Assembly (NCBI GenBank): GCA_017607445.1
Contig: JAEVHH010000003.1
Coordinates: 6,262,001-6,326,000 of the forward strand
Length of the DNA: 64,000 bases
Direction of reading: 5' to 3'
Source of the DNA: Histoplasma ohiense
Lineage: Eukaryota > Ascomycota > Eurotiomycetes > Onygenales > Ajellomycetaceae
Shown: in pieces, positions 1 to 11,318 of the stretch
How the letters are laid out: each line of letters opens with the position of its first letter
Numbering within the stretch: position 1 is the stretch's first letter
The notes under the pieces: generated by a model
Told to the model about the DNA's origin: nothing
Database searches by the model: none
What the model saw: the letters and a program-made list of their open reading frames with translations, nothing else
Program-made: the position numbers and the translations under genes

Positions 1-163
1 AAAAAAAAAAAAGGAAAACAAGGGCTGGTGTATTGTGTCCCCGGATGGCCGAAGTAATCACTAGTACGTACGTAGGTAACTAGTTAACGCAGTTTCGTTC
101 CATCTGGCCCATTGTTGGGAAAAAAGACGCCCATGCGTTGCTTGATGGGCAAATATGTATATG

Positions 164-195
<32 letters not shown>

Positions 196-399
196 TGTAT
201 GACTCAGAAGGTATCTATGACAGACAGGACAGAGCCGACTCGATATCCAACAACCCCCTTTCTCCCCCCCTTCGTTATTGAAAGTTATTTCTTGCAAGTT
301 CAAACCAAATCAAATCAAAATACTCCGTACACCCGTCTCCACGACGGAAAAGAATAACCACCTCCATACCTCCATACCTCCATACGTAAAAGAAAGAAA
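1..399. other. upstream region of the MOSC gene with microsatellites
   Basis: No gene is visible here. The stretch holds a GTAT/GTATAT microsatellite at 154-200 and three tandem copies of CCTCCATA at 361-384, just before the MOSC start codon at 400. The short open frames across it are low-complexity products of the GTAT repeat (repeated tyrosine, valine, cysteine and methionine) and are not credible genes. Confidence 0.7.
154..200. repeat. GTAT microsatellite
   Basis: Tandem tetranucleotide GTAT, mixed with GTATAT at its left end, covers about 47 bases. A similar tract on the opposite strand sense (ACAT) lies at 21876-21917. Confidence 0.95.
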
Positions 400-1008
400 A
401 TGTCCGTCCTAAGCGTCCACGCCTCCGCAACGCACTCGTTCTCCAAGCCCCGCATGCCCAGCATCACCCTCCTGCCCAACCTGGGCGTGCGCGGCGACGC
501 CCACGCCGGCGCCACCGTCCAGCACCGCTCGCGCCTGCATATCTCGCCGCCGCCGCCGAATCTGCGCCAGGTGCATCTTATGCATGTTGAGATCCTGGAT
601 GATGCTGCTGGTGATGCTGCTGGTGATGCTGGGAGTGGCGGTGGGAGTGGCGGTGGCAAGCTGCAGCCCGGTGACCTGGGGGAGAACATCACCACGCGTG
701 GTATTGATTTGTTGAGTCTTGGGAAGGGGACGAGGTTGCGGTTTGTCGGTGGCGGGGAGGGGGAGGAGGAAGGGCGGGAAGGGGACGGCGCGGAGGTGGT
801 GGTCACGGGGTTGCGGAACCCGTGTCCGCAGATTAATCGCTTTCGGAGCGGGTTGGTGGAGAAGTTCGTTGTGCGCGGGCCGGATGGGCGGATTGTCGCG
901 CGCAAGGCCGGGGTGATGGGCATTGTGGAGAGGGGCGGGGTTGTGAGGCCTGGTATGCGGATTTTGGTGGAGAGGCCGCCGGTGCATGAGGCGTTGGAGT
1001 GTGTTTAG
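400..1008 (+). CDS. MOSC-domain protein
   Basis: An intronless gene of 202 residues. MOSC domains occur in molybdenum-cofactor sulfurases and in stand-alone proteins thought to handle sulfur or the cofactor. The sequence shows the domain hallmarks: GVRGDAHAG near residues 29-37, PGDLGENI in the middle and GLRNPCPQI toward the end, whose cysteine is the conserved MOSC cysteine. Length fits a stand-alone bacterial-type MOSC protein rather than a full sulfurase, which would carry a large PLP domain first. A run of Asp/Ala/Gly then Gly/Ser sits before the PGDLGENI motif, where relatives usually have a short helix; it comes from a GATGCTGCTG-type and GGCGGTGGGAGT-type repeat. The ATG at 400 gives the expected N-terminus. 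It converges with the F-box gene downstream. The substrate is unknown. Confidence 0.9.
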   Translation: MSVLSVHASATHSFSKPRMPSITLLPNLGVRGDAHAGATVQHRSRLHISPPPPNLRQVHLMHVEILDDAAGDAAGDAGSGGGSGGGKLQPGDLGENITTRGIDLLSLGKGTRLRFVGGGEGEEEGREGDGAEVVVTGLRNPCPQINRFRSGLVEKFVVRGPDGRIVARKAGVMGIVERGGVVRPGMRILVERPPVHEALECV

Positions 1009-1395
1009 TATTAGTGGTTGGTTCTTTCGGAACGTTTCTTTCTTTCTTTCTTTTTTCTTTTTTTTTGTTTTTCTTTTTCTTTTTGATGTGATGTTTCGTT
1101 TCGTTTCGTTTTCCCGGCTTGGAAGTCGATTCCACATTGTTTTTATTTTTTTTTTTTTTGAAGGATATCAGCATAGCATGCCATGCTCCTTGCTAAAGCA
1201 GGGTGCGGAGATATTCGAGATTCTCCGGAGAGTGAATCACGCAGTTCCCCCCCCCGCGTCACGGGAAGAGAATGCTCAGCGTGAAGGAAATAACCCGGCC
1301 GGCACAGCTGTATCATGAAAATGCACATGATACCAAACGCCTTCCCAAGTTATAGAGCAACAGAGAAAACTCTTGATATGCTCCCCAAGTTTTCT
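1009..1395. other. convergent intergenic region, T-rich
   Basis: This lies between the 3' ends of the MOSC gene and the F-box gene. It contains T-rich and CTTT-rich tracts at about 1036-1085 and 1140-1160, likely 3' untranslated sequence. No gene is seen. Confidence 0.7.
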
Positions 1396-3912
1396 TCATG
1401 ATTTGTCTTTCGCGTGGCTGCCGTTGTCGCTATATTCTGGCAATCTTTTCGATATAGGGCCCAGCCCTATCATACCGGAGAAACTATCCTGTTTGATTGA
1501 TAGAGAAATACAAGAGGTCATTAGCAAGCTGGGTCAGTGAGAAGGGGAAACACTGTTTGGAAAGGAAATTTTGACGGGATGAAAAACGTACGTGCATGAT
1601 ATATATCCCTATTATCGTCGTTCCGGGAGGGATTTCTATCTTTCCCATCTTTTTGCGAACCAGTGGCCCGGGTGGGAACCTCAGTTGGGGAATTGCATTT
1701 GGCTGAAAGGTGAATTGCCGGTTGCGGTTTGTTGCGACCTATTCGCACATTGTTGTAAGCTTGATGTCCTAGTGTAAAGGGGAACGGAGGAAGGGATTTT
1801 GAGGAACAATGGGACAAAGAAAGAAGAAGAAACCCTCCCTGGGATATATATAACTTACCTTTATCGACGTTATATTCTTCCAGCAGTCTCCGTTCACTTG
1901 GATGTCCGTAAGAATTTCTCCACCCGGCCCGTCAATAGTGAAAGGTATCCTCAACGAGTCATCTCCACCCATGGCATTACGACCCGCTTGTAGCCGTTCG
2001 ACTGGCGCGCCCTCACCCCCATACTCAAAATCTATTCCAACAATAGTCTGTCCCGAAACTGTGACCGATATCCGGGTGAGATATTTTAGATATGAACCCT
2101 GGGGCCCACCGAACATTACGTGAATGAGTGGGTGGTACTCGGACTGGGGCACTTCTTTGCCGGCGAAAGTGGATTCGTGCAGGTAAACATCTTCGGGTGG
2201 GACGGTGGGGTACCAGATCGCGGTGGTCCGCAAGGGCAGATGTGGTGGCCGTTCGTGCGAGCCGACTTCTGGGTCTGGGACCGAGATCGCGACGAGTTTA
2301 AACCCCTAGGATGATCAGTTAGATGAAGGAAAGGGAAATGAAACGAAGGGTCAGTACATACATCGAAAGCGCACTTCAGATGGGATATACGCTCGTTGTT
2401 GCAAAGTCGGAGCGTTACAGGCTTGGAATCCGGACAACCTCCCCAAATCGATAACACTCCTTCAAGCGTGGTAGCTCGCAGCGCATGGATCCCGCTGGGT
2501 CCAACCGCAGTAATGATTCCGGAGAGCGTCACAGGAGTGCCGTTCTCATTTTCCAGATCCAGGGCAATTTCGCTGCCCGGAATGATATAGCCCATGTCCA
2601 CACCCGGTTCTTTGCGCGAACTAACCCGGATTCCCGATACATATTGTTTGCCATTGAGGGTGATCAAGGACACCCCAATCCGAGATATTTCACGCGGTAG
2701 ACGAGCTGCCTGGACGTAAAGCCTACTGTCCTGGTTAGATGGGTAACGTGCCCCAACAACTTTCCACACGATATTATTGTATCGGTCCGCTCTCGCCAAT
2801 CGCTCTTTGTCTAGCGGCTCAATGCTCAATAATCTTGCAAGAGATCTATTGCAGTTCCAAATTCTTCGCCGATTTGCTAGGGCGCCGCCTTCGAGTAGGC
2901 TTTGGCCCGTTTTCTCATATAACGCTCGCCAGTCACGTCGCCCAGCGGAAACAGCGGATTCACGGTCTGCTATGGTCGCCTCAAAAATGAAATCCCGGTC
3001 CATCTCAGGTCGGAATCGAGAGGACCAAAAATATTGCGTGAGCGGTAGACTGGCGAACGACCTTGACGCCCGTCTTAGGCTAACAACATCCTTTACTAGC
3101 AGCTGCGTCATAATCTCTTCAAGGAGCTCCGCTGGCAACACTGAGAAGCAATCCGCATGCTGCTGCGGTCTGCAGGATATCCTCAGCTCATCGTTGCATG
3201 ATTCCCGGCCAGGGCTCTCTTTCGTCTCTGCCAATATTTGTTGTAATTCCGGGATATTCCAGGGATCCTGTTTGTAGTAATAATATGGAGATAGTTTCGG
3301 TTTGGTGACAGAGCCTGTGATCATGCCAGCAAGGCGGGCCTCCTCCCAAGGGTAATAGACCCGGTCTGCTTTCAATAATCCTCCATAGGTATGACCCCAG
3401 GGCAACCAATTTTGGCTCCGCGGATGGAATGAGCGGCATATATCGTAGAAGCGGTCTATCGGGACAGGATCCGGATAGCTAAGAGCATTGAGCAGGCGCC
3501 AACATAGGTCATGGAAGGCGTATCCAATGTCGATACGATTGGATGCAGAGAGGAAGGGCACAAATTCATCCAGTGGAGAGACCCTGTATTCTTTATCATC
3601 GTAGCGTTGGTCGGGATTCGACGGGGCTGAGAATGGAAAGTCGCGGTGTATAAATCCACCCACGCCAGTCAATAAGCGCTTCTTTTCATCGCCATCGCCG
3701 TGGGTAACACGAACTAGTATGAAATATCAGAATTGGTAGTCCATTGTGGAATCGCCGTCCAGAAGATCGGTGATAATTATGTAAATACTATGTTGGACGG
3801 ATACAGATGTCTACTTACCGGCACGAAACTCCGTCTGCCATGACTCTCTTGGGGATTGATAATGGATGAACCCCGCGCATAGAATGCAGTACAGACCGCT
3901 TTCTTCGGGCAT
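1396..3912 (-). CDS. F-box protein with C-terminal DUF7600-like domain
   Basis: Five exons were deduced: 3912-3819, 3713-2362, 2305-1859, 1738-1592 and 1488-1396. All have GT/AG borders and compatible phases and give 710 residues. The start MPEESGLYCILCAG carries a CxxC of the kind that opens this family. The segment FIHRDFP follows, then the F-box at about residues 219-265 (LPAELLEEIM ... SLRRASRSF), which would bind Skp1 in an SCF ubiquitin ligase. The C-terminal half is a beta-rich region found in many Aspergillus and Onygenales F-box proteins. It includes GGPQGSYL, then VATNRNRQFTF, and ends with a GLGPIS motif typical of the family's last exon. Those late motifs appear only when the last two introns are removed, which supports the model. 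The target is unknown. Transcription is leftward, in the same direction as UTP4. Confidence 0.85.
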
Positions 3913-4909
3913 ATCTGGATTGCTCCCAATGTGCACTCCGTCGGGATTCAAGATCAAAGACGACAAGATCCCCGGTGGGGAGTTAAGCCGGTGAACAAAA
4001 TATACAAGGACACGGAATTGACGAGCGCGGGCATCGGCGACCTTAAGTACTAACAATGAAGGACCCCTTCATTTGTTTACTTGCTTCCTCTAAGGTCAAG
4101 GGAATGGGCGCGATCTTATATGTTCCCCCTTGGGCATGGAAAGCCAGAGCGAAAGGCAGAAGAATTTCAGGGTTTGAAACGCGCATCGCAAACCCTGGTG
4201 CCTGGCTGCGATCAAAATAAAGGACGTGGCAGGACAGAGCAGTGCGCAGAGGGAAAAGAAAGTTCATGCAGCGGCATTCGCGCCCCGATTCCTCCGTTCA
4301 GAAGTGTCAGGGAAGCTAGAGATAATAATGATTCTCTGCATTTGTTTGCATCGGCGCTGAGAGTCAGCTTTGAATCCACGACGCGAGTTTGAGGCTGTCG
4401 GCGCCTCCAATGGCCGGACAGACTGAAGCTGATCGTGGGTTCAAACAGCGCGACAACTCTCGTTTCGAGGGATTCCCTTAATGACCACAATGTCCCCTTA
4501 TGTTCCAAGTCAAGCACTTGGTCTGTCTCGTGGACCCAAGGGCTGGGGTTGTATAATACTAGTAAATGACCCTTCTCCTGCGCCTCTAGATCACGGCATT
4601 GAACCCCCCCAGATATAACAGGTCACACAATTATCCCTCCTCGTTGAAATTGGGAGAAAAGTAGCAGACTAGATGCCTGATCTGCAAGCAGAGATATATT
4701 TTAGACAGTGGCTGCTTGGGGATAATACTTGATGTGGTATATAATAAGTAGATAGCATACATACAACGTCGCATCTGGATAGAGTAACTCAACCAAGAAA
4801 AAACAATCAACACCCTGGCCATGCTGGTGGTGTATATAGAAAAATATAAAATAAGCAAACGCCTGTACAGCTTTTTCTTCTTCCCTCTATCCTCTCAATG
4901 AGGAGGTCC
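3913..4909. other. intergenic region between UTP4 and the F-box gene
   Basis: About 1 kb that should hold the F-box promoter and the UTP4 3' untranslated region. The short open frames in it have no recognisable motifs. No RNA gene was seen. Confidence 0.6.
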
Positions 4910-7900
4910 CTACTCGTAATCCCGTACATACCGCCCAGGCAAATCTACATCCCACATCGGCCGCTCCACCACAGCAACTTCCAGGTTAAAACCGTCCTCT
5001 CCCTGCTCCTGTTCTGCATCTGATCCACTGCCCAACTGGTCGAGGGGCACTATTCCGAGAACATCTCGATACTTGTGGGTATGCCACCAACGACGTTCCC
5101 GCGGTGAGTTTTTCGACGGCTCTTGCGCTTGAACCTGAAGGTCTGGTACAGAATCTGCGTCAGTTGCATTCTGGATTGAAACGGGGGCCTGTTCTTCCCG
5201 TTTAAGCTTTTCGGGTACAGCTACAGCCATTTTTGATTTCTGGCTCTGCACTTGTTTTCCTTTCGGCAGTGCGTTGTCGCCATTGGAAACGGGTGGTCCG
5301 TTGATGATCACGACGGCAAACGCTATTTGCGATTTCGTGCTGGGAATGATGGATGAAGAAGGGAAAGTTGTGCTCGTACCGTTGGCATGATGTTGACCTT
5401 GATGGTTTGTCTCCTTATCCCTGCCGCCGTCTTCGTTTTCCCTCTCCCGCGTTTCCGGTTCGGGGAAGCTCTCTTCTCGTCGAAGGCGTGCTAGCGCGGA
5501 GTCATTTGCAGCCGACGAGTCATTGTACGGTTCATATTCGTCTTCTTCAATCACATCATCGCGGGTTCTTTCCGGTTTGAGATCTATCCATTGCGCATTT
5601 GCCTCTTCATCACCCACAATTTTGCGCATTTTCCTTCCCATACCTACATCGGATTTCGAAAGTGGCATTCTATCTCCAGCACCAGTGTTGGTCTTCGGCA
5701 GCTTCCCTTCTTCGTCATCTCGTTTTCGTTTGTTCGTTCTCTGTTTCGCTGCTCCCGGGGAATCCTTGTTTTCCGCTGCTCCATCTGGCGGGGGGAAATC
5801 TTGCGAGAGATTAAACATCCACATCCATGTAGGACCGTACAACCAAAAACGTTCCCGACTCTGATTGACATCCCAAAAAGCACCCATCGCTCGATCCTTA
5901 AGTATGGTGAATTCGTTTGGAAGGTATGCTTTGGGGTTTCTTCGGGACCAATCAGACAGTTTCCCTTTCAACAGCTCAAATTCAGACAGCTGGTGATCTG
6001 CGGTTAATATCATTAGACGATCGGTACCAGCCAAAGACGGGCGCGTAAAATGCGAATTGGTGGTGCCGTTTGTAAGGGCCTTCTTGCGGGAGATATTTGA
6101 CGGGCGGAATGACAGCAATAAAATTCCAGCTTTCAGGCGAGGGATGGGCGATTCTGATGGTGTCTGTATCCAACGCTGGCCCTCGAGGACGACGGGAGCA
6201 TCATCGCCATCTGAAAATTCATCATCCGAAGAGGCTAGCCCGTTCGCCTTCACCCTTCTGTCGGTTCTCGATTCTACCACATCCTCCAATATCCACGAGT
6301 CAATAAATCCTCCGATGTCCCCACAGGCGAGAATTCTACTATCCTCGGAAAATACGACACAGCGAATGCTCCGTTCATACTGGCCAAGCGTACCGTAGAT
6401 CTCTTTATGTCGAATATGCCGAGGAATGCGGTCTAAATCTATAAGCTGTGACAGGATCCGCGGTGTTTCCTTTGGATTCGAACTTGAAACAATTCTAGCA
6501 AGGTTAATATCGTTGTTGGCGCGGATTAGACAGATCCATTGGCTATTGGGTGAGAAGGTAACAGATTTAGCTCCGTGGATAGCCACTGTAGGCGGAAGAT
6601 CGATCTTTTGGACGCGTAGTGCGGGCTTGCTGTTTCCCTTTCGCCACGTTAGGCTGAACATCTTAACTTCTGCTATAGTTGCTGCAACGAGGAGTTTCCC
6701 ATCTGACGACAAGGCCGCAGAGGTGAGGCTTTCTTCACCCTGGAACAGCACTTTGCCTACGAGCTTATGGCTGGTCCCGTCCAGCAGTTGCTCACCAGCC
6801 CCCGAGTGCTTAGATATATACCATATGTTTATTTCCCGTTCCCACCAGCTCATAAGAAGGCGAGACGAAGGCGATGAGGCTATCTGAGGGATTTGGGGAA
6901 GATTCGATAGTTTTCGGTGATGTTCTGCTCCATACTCACGCAACGGAACGACGACGGGTATTGTGTCCAATCCTAGCATTCTGAGGTTAGACACGAGCTA
7001 AAGATGAAAGCTTTTCAACGTTTGAACGGCATGAACGGGGCATACCTCCAGATACCACAATGCTTATATCCTTAGTCTCATAAACAGCGAAAGCCTTGAT
7101 GTCGTGAGTATGATATCGACGATGAGTTATTTCTTTCCATCGTCTCGATTTATCGTTCTTCTTGCTTCCCCCTAGCTTGTAAACAGTCGTCCTCTGATCC
7201 GCACCGCCGCTGATGAGAGATTCTCCATCGGCACTAACAGCAATATCCAACACATCCGCTTGGTGGCCCTGTATGCGTTGGATAAGGGAGTAGTTTTTCG
7301 CGTCCCAAAATCGTATTTCACCAGCAGAGTCGCCAGAAATAATAGTTCCGTCCGGCAAACATTTCACACACCATACCAAAAGCTCTTTAGAGCCCTTCAC
7401 AGGACCCTTACCCATAGAAACTGTTCGCAAAATCCTCCCATTGCGGATATCGAATATTCGAATAGAGCTATCCGCATATCCAACCACGGCAGTATTGCGA
7501 TCCTGGAACGTAAGACTAAGAACTCGAGCCTTTTTAGTTGAAGGCCTCATGGAACGCAGATATCTCAAATCCCCGTCTTCCGTCGACAAAATAACAACCG
7601 ACCCATCGGCACACCCTACTGCCAAATGCTGTCCGGTATACTCCCCCTCGGCAGGCGGTAAGAATTTCCCATCCTTGTCCTTCTTCGTCGGTTTCCACCG
7701 GGGCTGTGCAGCCAAACACCAGATCTCGCCAAAGTTTCCGCTCGAGTGCCTCGCCGGCCGGCCCTCTCCCAGGTTCCACTCTGTCACGACACTGGAGGAA
7801 CCAATGCTAAATAACCGCAACTTCCCAGGAGCTTTGAATCCATTGCTGTCAACCGCATCCTCACTGGGGTCTTGAGTCCATACAACGCCTTCGATGCTGC

Positions 7901-8108
7901 GGTCCTTGCCTCCACGTAAAATCGATTCTTGTAGCCAAGCTCCTCGGAGGGGGTTCCATATTTCGATATCACCATTAGCACGACCGATGGCAAGACGAAG
8001 GGTAGGCACGCCTCTGCCAGAGATTTCTGCAGACGGAGGATGGGAGAATGCGAGGGCGTTAATTGCCTGCGGGTTGTATGCTACGAATCGACATCTGTGG
8101 ACGTCCAT
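4910..8108 (-). CDS. UTP4: U3 snoRNP WD40 protein Utp4 (cirhin homologue)
   Basis: Two exons, 8108-7046 and 6972-4910, give 1041 residues. The start is MDVHRCRFVAYNPQ. The first exon holds WD40 repeats, for example LRLAIGRANGDIEIW, GYADSSIRIFD, SGDSAGEIRFWD and SGGADQRTTVYK. The intron splits a Gly codon; joining on acceptor 6973 gives SGGLDTIPVVVPLREYG, the junction expected for Utp4, whereas upstream AG sites give stops. The second exon continues the tandem propeller, then has a charged low-complexity tail with a KRKRDDE basic run that could be a nuclear signal. Utp4 belongs to the t-UTP/UtpA subcomplex of the small-subunit processome, needed for rDNA transcription and 18S pre-rRNA processing in the nucleolus. 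The protein is longer than yeast Utp4 (776 residues), mainly through the disordered insertions in the C-terminal half. Confidence 0.9.
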
Positions 8109-8557
8109 GGTTGATATTGAAGAGCGGCGGAAAAAAGGGCTGTTTAAGGTGGAATTAGTACGGAAATTATGGCGCGTATTTTTAGGGAGAGCCTTTAATC
8201 GCACCTCCACAATAATCCGCTACGGAGCCATTTTCTCCAGTATCGTTCGTTCTGTTTATATTTTTGGGCTTTTTCAATTCTGAAATTGCCTCGAATAGTT
8301 TCTTCCTATTTTTTCTGCCGCCAATTTTCAACTTCTGCCCGACCGCCTTAGATCACGTGGTTATCCGCTCGACGTACTACTTGACGAATCGTGGAAATTA
8401 CGCGATCCGTGATGTTATAGCCATTATTGCTGTTGAATCCGTTTTGATAGGAGAGATCCGTGTCCAGACTACCGGATGACAGGCTGGTAGGCGGTTACGA
8501 TAGCAAGAGCAATCAGTAAACCGTAATCTCTTTTCGTTCAGCTTCTAGTTGCCACAG
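8109..8557. other. UTP4 upstream region
   Basis: Probably UTP4 5' leader and promoter. An in-frame extension upstream of the UTP4 ATG exists but starts from non-ATG codons and does not look conserved. No other gene is seen. Confidence 0.6.
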
Positions 8558-9635
8558 ATGGGGACACAGGATGCGACCGTCCAGCCTCGAGCGCGGGGCA
8601 AAGACGCAGGTGTGGCCCGTCACTTCAGCTGCCTCTTCAGGGAGGCAGAGACCCTCAAGCGCACGACTTAACGGGATCGCGACTTGGAGGAGCTTGGGCT
8701 AAAGCGTTCTTCCCTGGAGCTTGAAGGGGATTCTCAGGATGGCGATGCGACTTTCTACAAACCACTTCCAAAAGCAGACTTCCCGGCATTTAACTAGGAC
8801 AATGCGGATTTCTATGACTGGTCAGAGGGATATAGTGCAGAATCTCGTCGTGTTGATTATACCCTCCAAAATACCGTGAAGTCCCTTTAGTGGGTGGCTT
8901 CTTACTGGCAGACAGCAGCCTTGGCTGCCGTGTAGGTAAGTTGCTCGTCAAGATAATAGTTGCTACTCAAAAAGATGCTGTGAGAAATCATGCACTGACA
9001 GATCAACTTCTCTCCTTGTTTAATTCCAGGTGTTGCCGTGAAAATCCTCGTATCGGGACTGGCGAATGTAGGCCTATGCCCCTATCGTGGCAAACGTGTG
9101 GAGAATTTGAAGTAGAGGAAATTACTATCTCTCACTGCAGCTTCAGAATTGCTCATTATGCAGATCCTGAGGAACCTCTTCGTCGCAGTGAGGTGCTTCC
9201 CATTGTTGCATACATGAAATGGAGAATGAGACTACTCGCCTACGACCAACGATACATTTCCCCGACACGTTACCTCTTTCATGAACAAACAGGAGGCCTG
9301 CTCACAAGCCAGGCGGTTCCTCTTCTGGCGTCGTATCTCCATGACCAAAACCAATCATCCCTTTTCACGAGGTATCTAATGTTAAACTTCCTCCATCTAT
9401 GTCCATTTTTCGATCTAAAGCAGGTATCTTGCAGGCGTTCCATGATGGGAAACAACTTCACATCTCCAAGAGCAAATTCTATGATTTTAAGGAGAATATC
9501 AGGGAAAACTGTGAGTTTTTCGCACGGTGGACCTATAGGATACCCTGCGGCGACACCATCACCACTCTCCCCATAGATGGCAAGAAGCTAAATGCACTTG
9601 TCAATTGTCTCGATCGGCTCCTGAAAAGGTTATAG
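8558..9635 (+). pseudogene. decayed gene, unassigned fungal family
   Basis: One frame from the ATG at 8558 reads like protein but is cut by TAA at 8669, a TAG about 130 bases later and another TAG near 8888. Between the stops are segments such as RDRDLEELGLKRSSLELEG and DNADFYDWSEGYSAES. Further on, coding-like pieces appear in different frames: EVLPIVAYMKWRMRL near 9196 and ILQAFHDGKQLHISKSKFYDF near 9430-9490, followed by FARWTYRIPCGDT. These pieces resemble, from memory, an uncharacterised family of Pezizomycotina proteins with a QAYHNGT-like motif followed by a FxRW element. Multiple stops and frame changes indicate a dead copy. I cannot name a function. Confidence 0.45.
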
Positions 9636-10516
9636 AAGCTTGACTGATGGAAGACTTGATCGCATTGCTGCCTGATGGCAACATGATAGCGATAGAGACC
9701 ACAGAAGGATACTAATGTCTTCTTTTATTGGTTTGCTTTTGTCTGTTTTGATTGTTCCATCTTCTATGCTATTCTTATGTGTGCTGCTCTGGGATCAACA
9801 TTAGAGAACACTGTCGCAGTGCTCATGTAGTCCATGTAAGCATACTTTTTTTTGTCCTGTTTCGATTCAGCCTCTGCTCTGTGGTAATTGCTGCTATCTT
9901 TGGCTTCCCCATTCCTGTTGATGTTGCATGTATTGTTTCTCTTATGCCATTTTTTTTCCCTTTCATCCAGCAAATTAAATACAGGAGTTAGGCGCCAGTC
10001 TGTGTTTGGCTTGGTTGGACGATTTAGCATCCCCGCCTTGTATAACCAACTCTTGCCTGAATTTAGTTCTACGCAAGGACTCATCGACAGCTTACAGAGA
10101 AATAACGGAGCTCATTTATGTGTAGCATCTCCAACATTTATCTAAATTCCTAATCATGCTCCGACTGTAGCCCGACTAAGTTCTAGCTCAGTTCAGTTTC
10201 TTCATAAGAGCTATCACCCAATCCTCATACGATACATTTCAAATCTACCAGTTTTCTAACAGCTTATTATTATGAATGATTGGTGTAGGTCTCTGGTATT
10301 GACCAAGATTGTCTGATCGGCTGAAGGTCCCATTTCTTTTCTAAAACTATCTAACCAGCTGTCAGTAGCCCGAGACTGCTGCTGCATTCAATAAAGCTTA
10401 TCCAACTTCATTCGGTATGCTTTAAATGTCTTCAGATTTATCAGTTGTATTCTGACATACCGGCCCATTCATACGGCCAACAAACGATATAGTTACTTTA
10501 TTTCTAGCACATCAGC
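9636..10516. other. intergenic, no gene seen
   Basis: AT-rich sequence between two pseudogenes. A short coding-like piece, LIALLPDGNMIAIE, at about 9650-9695 may be the last remnant of the pseudogene before it. Nothing else is recognisable. Confidence 0.5.
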
Positions 10517-11318
10517 ATGACATCCTTTCAAATTCTCTCCGACCTTCATCTCGAATCCCCCAACGCCTACGGCGTCTTCGATATCCCCGCCAAAGCCACC
10601 TATCTCGCCCTCCTAGGGGACATCGGAAACGTTTGTGATGCAGGTTTCTTCTCCTTCATTGAGGCACAGCTATGCAAGTTCCAACACGTCTTCCTCCTTC
10701 TTGGGAATCATGAACCATTCAACTCCAGTTGGGAGGAGGTGAGACGCCAAATCAATGAGTTTTAACACAAGGTAGAAAACCGCGCGCAGCACGACTCGAC
10801 TCTGGGGCTTGGGAAATTTGTGTTTCTGGATCAGACACGCTATGATGTTTCTGAGAATCTCACTGTGCTTGGATGCACGATTTACTCGCATGTTCCCGCC
10901 GTGCAGGAGGAGAGAGTCAGTTTTTGGCTTAAATGACTTCTAATACATCAAGGACTGGACCATTGCGGACCACAACAATGCACACGCGGCAGATTTGGGA
11001 TGGCTGAATGACCAAGTTGCCACCATCTCTGCTGCAGAGCCAGAAAGGAGAATCGTGTTTTTTACCCACCACAGTCCAAGTACTCAGGACCCCAGAGCGG
11101 TTGACCCGGCACACTCTGGCAGCGCGATTAGCTCTGGGTTTGCGAGCGATTTGAGCAGACAGGAGTGTTTTAGGAATGCAAAGGTGTGCATGTGGGCGTT
11201 CGGGCATACACATTTTAATTTTGATTTCTTGATGCAGAATGAGGATGGGCATAGGAAGAGAATTGTGAGCAATCAGCGGGGATATTTCTTCAGGCAAGCT
11301 CAGAGGAGAAAGTTGTGA
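10517..11318 (+). pseudogene. calcineurin-like metallophosphoesterase, disrupted
   Basis: The metallophosphoesterase signature is clear: SDLHLES (D-x-H) at residues 8-14, GDIGN near residue 35, GNHE near residue 63, and GHTHFNFD near the end. These residues bind the two metal ions in this phosphatase superfamily. The gene is broken. A TAA stands at 10763-10765 after VRRQINEF. Homology then continues in the same frame to about 10920, where a one-base shift in a T run moves it to another frame. A second TAA follows at 10941-10943. The 3' part, from KDWTIADHNNAHAADLGWL through THHSP and GHTHF to the stop at 11318, is open. No intron resolves these defects, since no GT/AG pair removes both stops in phase. 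It is best called a recent pseudogene. Confidence 0.85.

Noticed and set aside
315..1137. Minus-strand open frames opposite the MOSC gene
   Set aside because: They are shadows of the GC-rich MOSC coding frame and lack any motif.
8006..8210. N-terminal extension of Utp4 to 8210
   Set aside because: The extension begins from a non-ATG codon and its residues do not resemble Utp4; the family start MDVHRCRF fits at 8108.
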